This document shows, one piece after another, positions 33,142 through 42,316 of a stretch of DNA of 64,000 nucleotides. The stretch is taken from assembly GCF_029623955.1 (NCBI RefSeq), contig NZ_JARSBP010000005.1:124001-188000 (forward strand), in the 5' to 3' direction. The stretch's first letter is position 1. Each line of letters opens with the position of its first letter. A program made the translations under genes and the position numbers. The notes beneath the pieces were generated by a model. That model saw nothing but the letters and a program-made list of their open reading frames with translations. It ran no database searches and had not been told where the DNA came from. The DNA comes from Mycobacterium sp. 236(2023) (GTDB lineage Bacteria; Actinomycetota; Actinomycetes; Mycobacteriales; Mycobacteriaceae).

Positions 33142-34845
33142 CTACGTCCCGAAGTACTCGTGGATCTGTCGGATGGCCATAGACCCTTCTCCGACCGCCG
33201 AAGCCACTCGCTTGACCGAGCCGCTGCGCACATCTCCCGCCGCAAACACGCCCGGTCGACTGGTCTCCAGCATCATCGGCCGGCGCGACCTTTGCCCGTT
33301 CTTGCTATCGATATCCGTATACAGGGCAGCCGCACCGGTCGCCGCGAAGCCGTGGTCGTCGAGCTTGATCGCACCGGCGAGCCACGCGGTGTTGGGAACG
33401 GCACCGATGAAGACGAACAGGGCACGGGCCGGGAGCGACTGCCGCTCGCCCGTCCGGTTGTCTTCGACAACCACCTCGGTGAGTGAGTGATCTCCGTGCA
33501 CCTCCCGAACCTCGGTGCACAGCCGCACCTTAACGCGGGGATGCTGGCTCACCCGGTCGACGAGATATCGGGACATGTCCTTGTTCAAGTCGTCGCCACG
33601 AATCACCAGATACACCCGAGAAACCCGCTCGGCGAGGAAGACCGCCGCCTGTCCCGCGGAGTTACCCCCGCCGACAATCACGACCGGCCCTGTACCGCAC
33701 ATCAACGCCTCGTGATAGGTGGCGGCGTAGTACACGCATTTACCCTCGAACTCTTCGATTCCCGGCACAGCGAGCCTGCGATAACGCGCTCCCGTGGCAA
33801 GCACAACGGCCCGGGCGATCACCGTCGAGTGGTCCGCGAGGTGGAGCATGTGGTGCCCGCTGTCGGATTCCAGCTGGGTGACCTCGGCGGCGACCGTGAT
33901 CCGTGCGCCGAACTTGCCGGCTTGCAGCATCGCCCGTTCGGCCAGGTCGGCACCCGAGATTCCGCCAGGGAATCCGAGATAATTCTCGATTCTCGATGAC
34001 GTTCCGGCCTGCCCACCGGTGGCGATCCGCTCCAGTGCCGCCGTGATAAGACCGTCCGACGAGCCATACACGGCCGCACCCAGTCCGGCCGGCCCGGCCC
34101 CCACCACGACGACGTCGCACTCGGTGGGTGCCGTGTCGGCAACCGGCAGCCCGACGCGGCGGGCCAGTTCGGCTGTGCTCGGATTACGCAGCACATCACC
34201 GCCCCAGATCACCACCGGGGCATCCTGCGGTGATATGCCGAATCGCTGCATCAGTCGCTCGGCCTGCTTGTCGCGTTCGAGGTCGATCCACCTGTGCGGT
34301 AACCGGTTTCGTGCAGCGAACTCGCACAGTCGCACGGTATCGGGGTCATAAGAGGAACCGATGATCCGAAATCCTGATCCATCCTGGATCAGCAGCGAGC
34401 GGCGCAACAGGTACGCACGCAGGATGAGGTCACTGAGGACCGGATCGTGAGCGACCAGTGCCCGCACTCGCTCGTTCGGTATCGCGAGCACTTCGCCAGG
34501 TTCCACCACTTCGGCGGTGTAGAACGCGGCTTGACCTTCGAGATCGCCCAACTCTCCGAGGAACCGCCCGGGGCCATGCACTCGGATCACGTGCCGATCG
34601 CCGGCCTCGTCGGTCGCAATGACCGCTACCTTGCCTGACAGAATCACGAAGAAGTAGTCGGAGCGCTCACCCTCGCGGACCAGTGTGTCCCCGGTGTCGA
34701 CGGTGCGCCGGGCACCTCCCGCCTCGAGGACGGCAATTTGATCGTCGGACAGGCACGGATACGCGCCGTGCAGGTCGGGAGTTTCCGCCAGCGGAGTCGA
34801 TGCGGGCTGGTCGGTGCCGGCCTCAGACAAAATTTTCATGGACAT
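33142..34845 (-). CDS. cNMP-binding / glutaredoxin-like / thioredoxin-reductase-like fusion flavoprotein
   Basis: A 567-residue three-part protein: a cyclic-nucleotide-binding fold at about 33-145, a glutaredoxin-like segment at about 158-232 and a thioredoxin-reductase-type FAD/NAD module from about 243 (GAGPAG at 249-254; GGGNSAG in the second nucleotide site). The redox CxxC is absent; the position reads YYAATYHE (373-376). The cNMP phosphate-binding Arg-Thr-Ala is also not conserved (AAFYTA). It probably reduces quinones, peroxides or a partner protein rather than thioredoxin directly. ATG 34845 has GGAGAT upstream. It ends a ten-gene stress operon, overlapping the UBP gene. Confidence 0.85.
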   Translation of the reverse strand: MSMKILSEAGTDQPASTPLAETPDLHGAYPCLSDDQIAVLEAGGARRTVDTGDTLVREGERSDYFFVILSGKVAVIATDEAGDRHVIRVHGPGRFLGELGDLEGQAAFYTAEVVEPGEVLAIPNERVRALVAHDPVLSDLILRAYLLRRSLLIQDGSGFRIIGSSYDPDTVRLCEFAARNRLPHRWIDLERDKQAERLMQRFGISPQDAPVVIWGGDVLRNPSTAELARRVGLPVADTAPTECDVVVVGAGPAGLGAAVYGSSDGLITAALERIATGGQAGTSSRIENYLGFPGGISGADLAERAMLQAGKFGARITVAAEVTQLESDSGHHMLHLADHSTVIARAVVLATGARYRRLAVPGIEEFEGKCVYYAATYHEALMCGTGPVVIVGGGNSAGQAAVFLAERVSRVYLVIRGDDLNKDMSRYLVDRVSQHPRVKVRLCTEVREVHGDHSLTEVVVEDNRTGERQSLPARALFVFIGAVPNTAWLAGAIKLDDHGFAATGAAALYTDIDSKNGQRSRRPMMLETSRPGVFAAGDVRSGSVKRVASAVGEGSMAIRQIHEYFGT

Positions 34846-35086
34846 AGCACCATCTCCACGTCTCCCCCGGTTCCATGGACCGCACGATCGGGTGGGCATG
34901 CGTGTGCGCGTGCGCCCTGGCATGTCGCATCGGTGATGAGTCGCAGCAGCCGACCTGCCCGCACGTCAGGCACAACCGCAGATGCACCCACGGCGTGCCC
35001 AGCCGAAGACACTCCTCGCAGCCCTTTGTGCGTGGGCGCACCGGGCGAATCGCTACGACGTCTGGATCTACACCAACCGATGTCAT
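34823..35086 (-). CDS. UBP-type zinc finger protein
   Basis: An 87-residue protein with the ubiquitin-hydrolase zinc-finger pattern: CEEC (23, 26), CLTCG (39, 42), CCDSS (47-48) and a run of His (RHARAHAHTHAH), with HENFV at the end. Bacterial stand-alone UBP fingers often neighbour thioredoxin-reductase-like flavoproteins, as here, and may present a Zn site for redox control. It is coupled to TrxC (4-bp overlap) and to the flavoprotein (23-bp overlap). It cannot act on ubiquitin in this host. Confidence 0.85.
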   Translation of the reverse strand: MTSVGVDPDVVAIRPVRPRTKGCEECLRLGTPWVHLRLCLTCGQVGCCDSSPMRHARAHAHTHAHPIVRSMEPGETWRWCYVHENFV

Positions 35087-35535
35087 GGCCGTGCCTCCTT
35101 CTTGCTATCAGCTGACAACACTTGGTCCAGCCAATTACGCAGGGCCGCAACGGGGGCCGCGCCCGACTGACGGGCAAGCACTTGCCCGTGTTCCAAGAGC
35201 AGGAGTGTCGGCACCGACTGGACAGTGAACCGTTGCGAAATCGCCGGCGCCTTGTCCACGTCGACCTTGACCAGTTTGAGTCGACCGGCGCGCTCCCCGG
35301 CGAGCTGCTCCAGCGCCGGACTCACCATGCGGCACGGTCCACACCAGCTCGCCCACAAATCGACAAGTACTGGAACAGAGGACTTTTCGACAGCATCGTC
35401 GAAGTCCGCGTCACCGGCAGCGGCGATCCAGGGCAGCCATTGGTGGCAGTTGGCGCACCGGGGCAACCCCTCGGCCGCCGCGGGTACCCGATTGCGTTTT
35501 CCGCAGTGCGGACATGTCACGATTTCTGATTCCAT
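35083..35535 (-). CDS. thioredoxin 2 (TrxC-type) with N-terminal zinc ribbon
   Basis: A 150-residue thioredoxin. The N-terminal ribbon has CPHC (8, 11) and CANC (27, 30); the active site is WCGPC (65-68) within LVDLWASWCGPCRM. VKVDVDKAPAISQRFTVQSVPTLLLLEHG is the conserved body with cis-Pro. Such Trx2 proteins work in heat and oxidative stress. It lies 13 bp after clpB and overlaps the UBP gene by 4 bp, so it is part of the stress operon. Confidence 0.9.
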   Translation of the reverse strand: MESEIVTCPHCGKRNRVPAAAEGLPRCANCHQWLPWIAAAGDADFDDAVEKSSVPVLVDLWASWCGPCRMVSPALEQLAGERAGRLKLVKVDVDKAPAISQRFTVQSVPTLLLLEHGQVLARQSGAAPVAALRNWLDQVLSADSKKEARP

Positions 35536-35548
35536 GACGTCTCCTGTG

Positions 35549-38173
35549 TCAGGCCGCGACGGCCGGTTCCGAATAACTCACGGCGAGTTCGCCGCCGTCC
35601 ACGGTGACGCGAATCGTGCCACCGGCGGCGATGTCACCGCGGAGCAGCGCCCGGCCGATCTTCGTCTCGACCTCGTGGGCGATATAGCGGCGCAGCGGCC
35701 GCGCCCCATACACCGGATCGTATCCGTGCTCGGCGATCATCCGGCGAGCGTCTGGGGTGATATCAAGCTCGATTTGCCGTTCCGCCAACCGATCCCGGAG
35801 CTCAGCCAGCTGTAGTTCGACGATCCTCTCGAGCTGGGTCATCGACAGGGGGGTGAACAGCACGATGTCGTCGACGCGGTTGAGGAACTCGGGCCGGAAG
35901 TGTCCTCGCAGCTCGGCCATCACCCGGTCACGGGCGTCGGGTTTGATCTCCCCGTCCGCGGTGACACCGTCGAGAAGATGAGGAGAGCCGATGTTCGAGG
36001 TCATGATGACGACCGTGTTGCGGAAGTCGACTTGGCGTCCCTGTGAATCGGTGAGCCGGCCGTCGTCGAGCACCTGCAACAGAGTATTGAACACGTCGGT
36101 GTGGGCCTTTTCGATCTCGTCGAGCAGCACCACCGAGTAGGGCTTACGACGCACGGCTTCGGTGAGCTGGCCGCCCTCTTCGTAGCCCACGTATCCCGGT
36201 GGCGCACCGACCAATCGGCTCACCGTGTGCCGCTCCTGGTACTCGCTCATGTCGAGCCGGACCGTGTTGTCCTCGCTGTCGAACAACGCGGCAGCCAGCG
36301 TCTTGGCGAGTTCGGTCTTACCGACCCCGGTGGGTCCTAGGAAGATGAACGAGCCGATCGGGCGGCGCGGATCCCGGATTCCGGAGCGGGCCCGGATCAC
36401 CGCATCGGCGACCAGCTGGACCGCCTCATCCTGACCGATCACCCGCTCGTGCAGTATCTCGTCGAGCCGCAGTAGCTTCTCCCGCTCACCCTCCTGCAAT
36501 CGCGCCACAGGTATGCCGGTCCACGCGGCCACGATCTCGGCGATCTCGTCCTCGGTCACGACCTCACGCAACAAACGTGTCTCGCCCTGTTTGGACTTCA
36601 GCTGTTCCTCGGCCGCAGCCAGTTTGCGTTCCAGTTCGGTGATCTGGCCGTAGCGCAACTCGGCCGCCCGGTTGAGGTCATAGTTGCGTTCGGCTTCTTC
36701 GGCCTCGTGCCGCAGCTGCTCGAGTTGGCCCCGCAGTTCCTGCACCCGCTTGATTGCCTGCCGCTCCGCATCCCACTGCGCGTGCTTGGCGTCAGCCTCC
36801 GCTCGCAGATCGGCCAGTTCTCTGCGCAGTTCCTCCAGACGGGACTTGCTGGCCGCGTCCGTCTCCTTCGCGAGTGCCGCCTCCTCGATTTCCAGCCGTG
36901 TGACGCGACGGGTGATCTCATCCAACTCTGCCGGCATCGAGTCGATTTCGGTGCGTAGCCGCGCGCACGCCTCGTCAACCAGGTCGATCGCCTTGTCGGG
37001 CAGAAAGCGGTCGGTGATGTAGCGGTGCGACAAACTCGCCGCGGCCACCAGCGCGGCATCCTGGATCTTCACCCCGTGGAACACCTCGAGGCGCTCACGC
37101 AGGCCGCGCAGAATCGACACGGTGTCCTCGACGTCGGGTTCGTCGACAAGCACGGTCTGGAAACGGCGCTCCAGCGCGGCGTCCTTCTCGATGTGTTTGC
37201 GGTATTCGTCGAGGGTGGTGGCACCGATCATGTGCAGCTCCCCGCGGGCGAGCATCGGCTTGAGCATGTTGCCCGCATCCAGCGACCCCTCCGTCGCCCC
37301 GGCGCCGACGACCGTGTGCAACTCGTCGACGAACAGCAGGATATGACCTTCGGCCGCCTTCACCTCGGACAGCACAGCCTGCAACCGCTCCTCGAATTCA
37401 CCTCGGTATTTTGCCCCTGCCACCAACGAGCCCATGTCGAGAGAGAATATTGTCTTGTCGCGCAAACCTTCTGGGACGTCGCCCCGGACGATGCGCTGGG
37501 CAAGCCCCTCGACTATCGCGGTCTTGCCGACGCCGGGGTCGCCGATGAGCACCGGGTTGTTCTTGGTCTTGCGGCTGAGGATCTGGGTCACCCTGCGGAT
37601 TTCTGCGTCACGTCCGATAACCGGGTCCAGCTTGCCGGCGCGGGCTTCGGCGACCAGGTCGCGACCATACTTCTGCAGCGCTTCGTAGGACCCCTCCGGG
37701 GTCGCGGAGGTGACCCGCTGGTTACCCCGCACCTTGGTCAGCGCAGCCAGGAAGGTATCCCGAGTTACGTTGTGCGAGGACAGTACTCGTCCAGCGCCAC
37801 TAGCTGAACCCTCTTCGGCGAGTGCCATGACAAGGTGCTCCACCGACACGTACTCGTCCTTGAGCCGCTTGGCCTCCCGCTCGGCGGCCTCGAGCAGGTT
37901 CGCCAGGCGCCTGGTGATGGAGACCTGGCCTGGTGTGGCACCAGGGCCGCCGACTTTCGGGCGCCGATCCAACTCGCGTTCCAGGTCGGCGCGCAGTGCC
38001 GCGGTGTCGGCACCCGTGTGATCGAGCAGACGCGGTACGAGGCCCTCCGGCTGGTCGATCAGAGCCATCAACAGGTGTTCACCGTCGACCTCGGTATGGC
38101 CCATCCGGGTCGCGATGGCCTGCGCTTCGGCCAACGCCTCCTGCGACTTCTGCGTCAGCTTGTTGATGTCCAC
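35549..38173 (-). CDS. clpB: ClpB/Hsp104-type disaggregase
   Basis: An 874-residue AAA+ disaggregase. The N-domain Clp repeats (about 1-150) are followed by Walker A GDPGVGKT (211-218), a Glu/Arg-rich middle domain coiled coil (about 405-525) and the second AAA+ module with GPTGVGKT near 610. It solubilises aggregates together with DnaK. The start is GTG 38173 (VDINKLTQKSQEAL), with AAGGAGGA upstream; the longer frame to 38527 belongs to the CbpM strand's overlap. It is probably a second copy beside the housekeeping clpB. Confidence 0.9.
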   Translation of the reverse strand: MDINKLTQKSQEALAEAQAIATRMGHTEVDGEHLLMALIDQPEGLVPRLLDHTGADTAALRADLERELDRRPKVGGPGATPGQVSITRRLANLLEAAEREAKRLKDEYVSVEHLVMALAEEGSASGAGRVLSSHNVTRDTFLAALTKVRGNQRVTSATPEGSYEALQKYGRDLVAEARAGKLDPVIGRDAEIRRVTQILSRKTKNNPVLIGDPGVGKTAIVEGLAQRIVRGDVPEGLRDKTIFSLDMGSLVAGAKYRGEFEERLQAVLSEVKAAEGHILLFVDELHTVVGAGATEGSLDAGNMLKPMLARGELHMIGATTLDEYRKHIEKDAALERRFQTVLVDEPDVEDTVSILRGLRERLEVFHGVKIQDAALVAAASLSHRYITDRFLPDKAIDLVDEACARLRTEIDSMPAELDEITRRVTRLEIEEAALAKETDAASKSRLEELRRELADLRAEADAKHAQWDAERQAIKRVQELRGQLEQLRHEAEEAERNYDLNRAAELRYGQITELERKLAAAEEQLKSKQGETRLLREVVTEDEIAEIVAAWTGIPVARLQEGEREKLLRLDEILHERVIGQDEAVQLVADAVIRARSGIRDPRRPIGSFIFLGPTGVGKTELAKTLAAALFDSEDNTVRLDMSEYQERHTVSRLVGAPPGYVGYEEGGQLTEAVRRKPYSVVLLDEIEKAHTDVFNTLLQVLDDGRLTDSQGRQVDFRNTVVIMTSNIGSPHLLDGVTADGEIKPDARDRVMAELRGHFRPEFLNRVDDIVLFTPLSMTQLERIVELQLAELRDRLAERQIELDITPDARRMIAEHGYDPVYGARPLRRYIAHEVETKIGRALLRGDIAAGGTIRVTVDGGELAVSYSEPAVAA

Positions 38174-38472
38174 AGCGATGTCCTCCTTCGGCGAGATGAC
38201 GATTCCAGTTCGTCGATGCGGTCGAGCAGATCGAGCACCAGCCCGATCGCTGCGTAGTTCAGACCCAGGCCGGTTCGCAGGCGCTGGATGCGCCCGACGG
38301 TGGCCAACGCGGACGGCGAGAACCGCAGCTGCCCGCGGGCATCCGGTTGGCACGCGACCAGACCCAGCGCCACCAGACGGCGCACCATGTCGGGGTGTAG
38401 TCCGCACCGTTGCGCGAAGGCGTCGAGCTGCATGCCCGGTCGTCGCGCCAGCACGTAGCGCGGAGCGGTCAT
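38155..38472 (-). CDS. CbpM-like/MerR-type chaperone modulator
   Basis: A 105-residue MerR-like small helical protein. LDAFAQRCGLHPDMVRRLVALGLV reads as a MerR HTH, followed by RFSPSALATVGRIQRLRTGLGLNYAAIGLVLDLLDRIDELE, the CbpM/HspR-type dimer helix. Mycobacterial dnaK operons normally carry HspR here; this one looks closer to CbpM, which binds CbpA J-domains. It overlaps cbpA-like by 4 bp and clpB by 19 bp. It could be both repressor and co-chaperone inhibitor. Confidence 0.75.
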   Translation of the reverse strand: MTAPRYVLARRPGMQLDAFAQRCGLHPDMVRRLVALGLVACQPDARGQLRFSPSALATVGRIQRLRTGLGLNYAAIGLVLDLLDRIDELESSSRRRRTSLWTSTS

Positions 38473-39377
38473 CGTGACCTCCTGGGGTCAAAGGTGGATT
38501 CGGCGGCCAGTTGCTTGAAGAGCTCACGTTCCCGTTCAGTGGGTTTGGCCGGCACCATCACCTTGATCTCGGCGTAGAGGTCGCCTGCGCCACCGCGCGG
38601 GTTGGGCATACCTTCGCCGCGCAGCCGCAATCGTCGACCGGTCGAGGAGCCCTGCGGCACTTTCACTTTCGCTTCGCCGCCCGGAGTGCTGATGGCGACG
38701 GTGGTGCCCAATACCGCTTCCCACGGCGACACCGGCAGATCGACGGTGATGTCGCGTCCGTCGAGCCGAAACCGGGGATGCGGCTTGATGCGCACCACCA
38801 GGTACAGATCTCCGGCCGGTCCATTGCCGCTGCCTCGGCCGCCCTCTCCCGCCAGCCGGATCCGTTGGCCGTCGAGAACGCCCGCGGGAATGTTCACCGT
38901 GTAGTTGCGACCATCCAACGAGAGTTGCCGTTTACCGCCCCGGTACGCCTCCTCGACGGTCAGCTCCAACACCGCTTCCTGATCAGCGCCCGGAATCGGC
39001 CCGAAACCACCACTACCACCGAATATGTCGCCGAAGAGGTCTTCGATGTTGATGCCGCCGCCGGCGCCCTGGCCGTAGCGCACCCGTGCGCCGGAAGGTC
39101 GCCCTCCACGGAAACCGCCCACACCGGCGCCCACCCCGTCCTCCCAATCCTCGGGGACCTGGCGGAAGTCCTCACCGAATCGGTCGTAGCGCTTGCGGGT
39201 CTCGGGGTCTGCCAGTACGTGGTAGGCCTCGTTGATCTCCTTGAATCGGTCCTCCGCGCCGGGATCCTTGTTGACGTCGGGGTGGTGCTTGCGGGCCAGT
39301 GTGCGAAACGCCTGCTGGATCTGATCGGCGGAGGCGTCCCGCGACACGCCGAGCACCTCGTAGTAGTCGCGGGCCAC
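38469..39377 (-). CDS. CbpA-type DnaJ co-chaperone (no zinc finger)
   Basis: A 302-residue DnaJ. The J domain (5-70) has KHHPDVNK. A Gly/Phe-rich linker (about 85-130, FGGSGGFGP) leads straight to the C-terminal substrate domains (LELTVEEAYRGGKRQL and RRLRLRGEGMPNP). The cysteine-rich CxxCxGxG repeats of class A DnaJ are absent, so it is a class B/CbpA protein. It activates the adjacent DnaK. GrpE lies 6 bp upstream in the operon. Confidence 0.9.
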   Translation of the reverse strand: MARDYYEVLGVSRDASADQIQQAFRTLARKHHPDVNKDPGAEDRFKEINEAYHVLADPETRKRYDRFGEDFRQVPEDWEDGVGAGVGGFRGGRPSGARVRYGQGAGGGINIEDLFGDIFGGSGGFGPIPGADQEAVLELTVEEAYRGGKRQLSLDGRNYTVNIPAGVLDGQRIRLAGEGGRGSGNGPAGDLYLVVRIKPHPRFRLDGRDITVDLPVSPWEAVLGTTVAISTPGGEAKVKVPQGSSTGRRLRLRGEGMPNPRGGAGDLYAEIKVMVPAKPTERERELFKQLAAESTFDPRRSR

Positions 39378-39383
39378 TGGAGA

Positions 39384-39899
39384 TCACTCCCCGCGTCGGG
39401 AGACCACCACGGCCGCCGGCCGAAGCTGCCTCGAACCTTCGCCGTAGCCCGGTCGCAGAACTTCCACGACCGTCCCGGGCGCGCTGTCCGGTTGCTCCAC
39501 CACACCGACCACCTCGTGGCGCTCCGGGTCGAAGGGCATCCCTGCCTCCGCATCTCGCGGATAGCCGAGCTGCTCGAGGACCTGCAGCGCTTGCTCGAGG
39601 ATGTTTCGCACGCCCGCGACGACCGCGTCCGACTGTTCGTCGGCATGTCCGAGCGCCCGCTCCAGGTTGTCCACGATCGGCAGCCACGCCCCGGCCACTC
39701 TGGACCTTTCCGTGGCTCGTTCGTGGGCCAGCTCGCGCGCGTACCGCTTGCGCAAATTGTCCAGATCGGCCACGGAGCGCCGCCAACGATCCTCGAGCTT
39801 CGCCAGCTCTTCATCCGAATCAGTTTGGGTAGCAACAGCTTCAGACGTGTTCTGGGTCATCCGGTCCTCGGTCTCGGACTCTTCTGCGGGGCTGCCCAT
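39384..39899 (-). CDS. grpE: GrpE nucleotide-exchange factor
   Basis: A 171-residue GrpE. A disordered acidic N-terminus is followed by a long coiled coil (ELAKLEDRWRRSVADLDNLRKRYARE) and a beta-sandwich with FDPERHEVVGVVEQPDSAPGTVVEVLRPGYGEGSRQLRPAAVVVS. It releases ADP from DnaK. It sits 6 bp after dnaK and 6 bp before the DnaJ gene. Its divergent sequence suggests it serves this DnaK copy. Confidence 0.9.
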   Translation of the reverse strand: MGSPAEESETEDRMTQNTSEAVATQTDSDEELAKLEDRWRRSVADLDNLRKRYARELAHERATERSRVAGAWLPIVDNLERALGHADEQSDAVVAGVRNILEQALQVLEQLGYPRDAEAGMPFDPERHEVVGVVEQPDSAPGTVVEVLRPGYGEGSRQLRPAAVVVSRRGE

Positions 39900-39905
39900 T
39901 GCGGC

Positions 39906-41801
39906 TCAGCCCCGGTCGAACTCGGCGTCGACCACGTCGTCGTCACCGACGGGCGCGCCGTGGCCATTGCTGGAGGTTTGCCCGGTCCCGTTGCTGTTAC
40001 CGCCTCCGGACGCCACCGGCTGCAGGCCGTAGAGCACCTGCTGCAGCTCAGATGTCAGGGACTGCACGCGGTCCAACGGTGTGTCTTCGGCGACGGCTTG
40101 GCGCGCGTCGGCGATCAACAACTCGGCGCGTGCCCGATCATGCGGCGCCGCCGAGTCCCCCAATTCCGCGAGCCGCCGCTCCACCTGGTATGCCGTCGAG
40201 TCGAGCGTGTTACGCGCCTCGACCGCCTCGCGCAGTTGCTCGTCCTCGCGCCGGTTCGCCTCGGCGTCGGCGAGCATTCGCTCGACCTCGCTCTTGTCGA
40301 GGTTCGACTGCTCGCTGATGGTGATGCTCTGCTCGGCGCCAGTGTCCTTGTCCCGTGCGGTGACGTGCAGGATTCCGTTGGCGTCGATATCGAAGATGAC
40401 TTCGATCTGCGGCTCACCTCTGGGCGCCGGTCTGATGTTCTCCAGCTTGAATCGACCGAGCACCCGGTTGTCCCGTGCAAGTTCCCGTTCGCCCTGCAGC
40501 ACAACGATGTCCACGGCCGGTTGGTTGTCGGCCGCAGTGGTGAACACCTCACTTCGCCGTACAGGGATGGTGGTATTCCGCTCGACGATCTTGGTCATCA
40601 GCCCGCCGGCGGTCTCCACACCGAGCGACAAAGGTGTCACATCGAGCAGCAGGACGTCGGAGACCTCCCCCTTGAGCACACCGGCCTGGATGGCGGCCCC
40701 GAGCGCGACCACCTCGTCGGGATTCACGCTCATGTTGGGGTCCTTGCCGCCGGTGAGTCGACGCACCAGGGCTTGGACTGCGGGGATCCGAGTGGAACCG
40801 CCCACGAGGATGACCTCATCGATGTCGTTGGCGCTCATCTTGGCGTCGCTCATCGCCTGCTTGACTGGACCCATCGTCCGCTCCACCAGGTCCGCGGTCA
40901 GGTCCTCGAACTTCGATCGCATGATCGTGGTGGTCAAATGCTTCGGTCCGGCGGCGTCAGCGGTGATGAACGGCAGATTGACCTGCGTCTGCGCGACCGA
41001 CGACAGTTCGACCTTCGCCTTCTCAGCCGCTTCGAAAAGCCGCTGCAGCGCCTGCGCATCCTTGCGCAGATCGATGTTCTCTGCGCGCTGGAACTCGTCG
41101 GCGAGATAGTCGACGAGCCGGCGATCGAAGTCGTCACCACCCAGGTGCGAATCACCAGACGTGGCACGCACTTCGACCACCCCGTCGCCTACGTCGAGCA
41201 GACTCACGTCGAACGTGCCGCCGCCGAGGTCGAAGACGAGCACCGTCTCGTGCCCCTTCTTGTCCAGTCCGTAGGCCAGAGCAGCGGCAGTGGGCTCGTT
41301 GATGATCCGCAGCACCTCCAACCCGGCGATTCGGCCCGCGTCCTTGGTGGCGTTGCGCTGAGCGTCGTTGAAATACGCCGGGACCGTGATCACCGCTTCC
41401 GTGACCCGCTCACCGAGGAACTTGCCGGCATCGTCGACGAGTTTGCGTAACACCAGCGCGCTGATCTCCTCAGGCGAGTACTTCTTGCCGCGCACGTCGA
41501 AGCGCGCGGCGCCGCCGTCGCCCTCGACAACATCGAAGCTGACCGCCTTCGCTTCTTCGGAGATTTCGTCGAAGCGGCGCCCGATGAAGCGCTTCGCCGA
41601 ATAGATGGTCCCTTTGGGATTCATGATCGACTGGCGTCTGGCCAACTGCCCGACCAACCGCTCGCCGCTTTCGGTGAAAGCCACCACCGACGGCGTCGTG
41701 CGCGCTCCTTCGGCGTTGGGGATCACGATCGGTTCCCCGCCCTGCCAGGCGGCGATTACCGAGTTGGTGGTGCCCAGGTCGATGCCTACCGCTGTCGCCA
41801 T
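39906..41801 (-). CDS. dnaK: DnaK (Hsp70), probable second copy
   Basis: A 631-residue Hsp70. ATPase motifs are GIDLGTTNSVIAAW at the N-terminus, VLVFDLGGGTFDVSLLDVG near 185 and LVGGSTRIPAVQALVRRL near 325. The substrate-binding domain starts DVTPLSLGVETAGG. The C-terminus ends without a canonical EEVD-like tail (DDVVDAEFDRG). It forms a refolding machine with the linked GrpE, CbpA and ClpB. Gene order differs from the usual dnaK-grpE-dnaJ-hspR, so I take it as an accessory copy. Confidence 0.9.
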   Translation of the reverse strand: MATAVGIDLGTTNSVIAAWQGGEPIVIPNAEGARTTPSVVAFTESGERLVGQLARRQSIMNPKGTIYSAKRFIGRRFDEISEEAKAVSFDVVEGDGGAARFDVRGKKYSPEEISALVLRKLVDDAGKFLGERVTEAVITVPAYFNDAQRNATKDAGRIAGLEVLRIINEPTAAALAYGLDKKGHETVLVFDLGGGTFDVSLLDVGDGVVEVRATSGDSHLGGDDFDRRLVDYLADEFQRAENIDLRKDAQALQRLFEAAEKAKVELSSVAQTQVNLPFITADAAGPKHLTTTIMRSKFEDLTADLVERTMGPVKQAMSDAKMSANDIDEVILVGGSTRIPAVQALVRRLTGGKDPNMSVNPDEVVALGAAIQAGVLKGEVSDVLLLDVTPLSLGVETAGGLMTKIVERNTTIPVRRSEVFTTAADNQPAVDIVVLQGERELARDNRVLGRFKLENIRPAPRGEPQIEVIFDIDANGILHVTARDKDTGAEQSITISEQSNLDKSEVERMLADAEANRREDEQLREAVEARNTLDSTAYQVERRLAELGDSAAPHDRARAELLIADARQAVAEDTPLDRVQSLTSELQQVLYGLQPVASGGGNSNGTGQTSSNGHGAPVGDDDVVDAEFDRG

Positions 41802-41804
41802 GGT

Positions 41805-42311
41805 CTATGCCTTTCGGTTGTTGCTGGTGAGCAGTTGGAGTGCGCGGTCTGCCACTTCGACGTCGGCGACGAGGTCGTAGTGGCGGGGCACTTGCGCGCT
41901 GACGGAGCGGAAGTCGCGGCGACCGCCTTGCAGCGCGTGGATCAGCAGGCCCATCAAGGCACCGAAGACAGCACCGAAGAGCAGGCCGTAGCCGGCCAGC
42001 ATCAGGGCGGAGATGATCGGCTCAATCCAGCTGAACAGCCCGAAGATCCAACCGAACAGCGCGCCCACGACGGCGCCGGATCCGGCACCGCGCAGCGCGG
42101 CACCGCCGTAGTTCAGGCGGCCCAGGATCTGTTCGACGTACTCCAGATCGCGGCCCACGATCGCCAACCGGTTCACCTCGAACCGTTGGTCGGACAGGTA
42201 ATCGACCGCTCGCTCGGCGTCGGCGTAGTTGTCGAAGGTGGCGATCACCTGGCGAGCGGGTTCGTTGCGCCGCACCGCCGAATTCGCGACTGTCGAATGT
42301 TCAACCATCAC
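41805..42311 (-). CDS. YflT-type general stress membrane protein
   Basis: A 168-residue protein. An N-terminal alpha/beta domain (VIATFDNYADAERAVDYLSDQRFEVNRLAIVGRD) of the YflT/GS17M type is followed by a glycine-zipper membrane region (ALRGAGSGAVVGALFGWIFGLFS and GLLFGAVFGALMGLLIHAL). Proteins of this type are general-stress proteins in Gram-positives. It sits 5 bp after hsp20 and 3 bp before dnaK. Confidence 0.8.
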   Translation of the reverse strand: MMVEHSTVANSAVRRNEPARQVIATFDNYADAERAVDYLSDQRFEVNRLAIVGRDLEYVEQILGRLNYGGAALRGAGSGAVVGALFGWIFGLFSWIEPIISALMLAGYGLLFGAVFGALMGLLIHALQGGRRDFRSVSAQVPRHYDLVADVEVADRALQLLTSNNRKA

Positions 42312-42316
42312 TACTC

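Noticed and set aside
38174..38527. N-terminal extension of ClpB to 38527
   Set aside because: The first 118 residues are low-complexity and lie over the CbpM-like gene; a strong RBS precedes GTG 38173.
38511..41450. 979-residue plus-strand open frame across the chaperone genes
   Set aside because: It is antisense to dnaJ, grpE and dnaK, which have clear motifs. The translation has no domain and is a GC-rich shadow.
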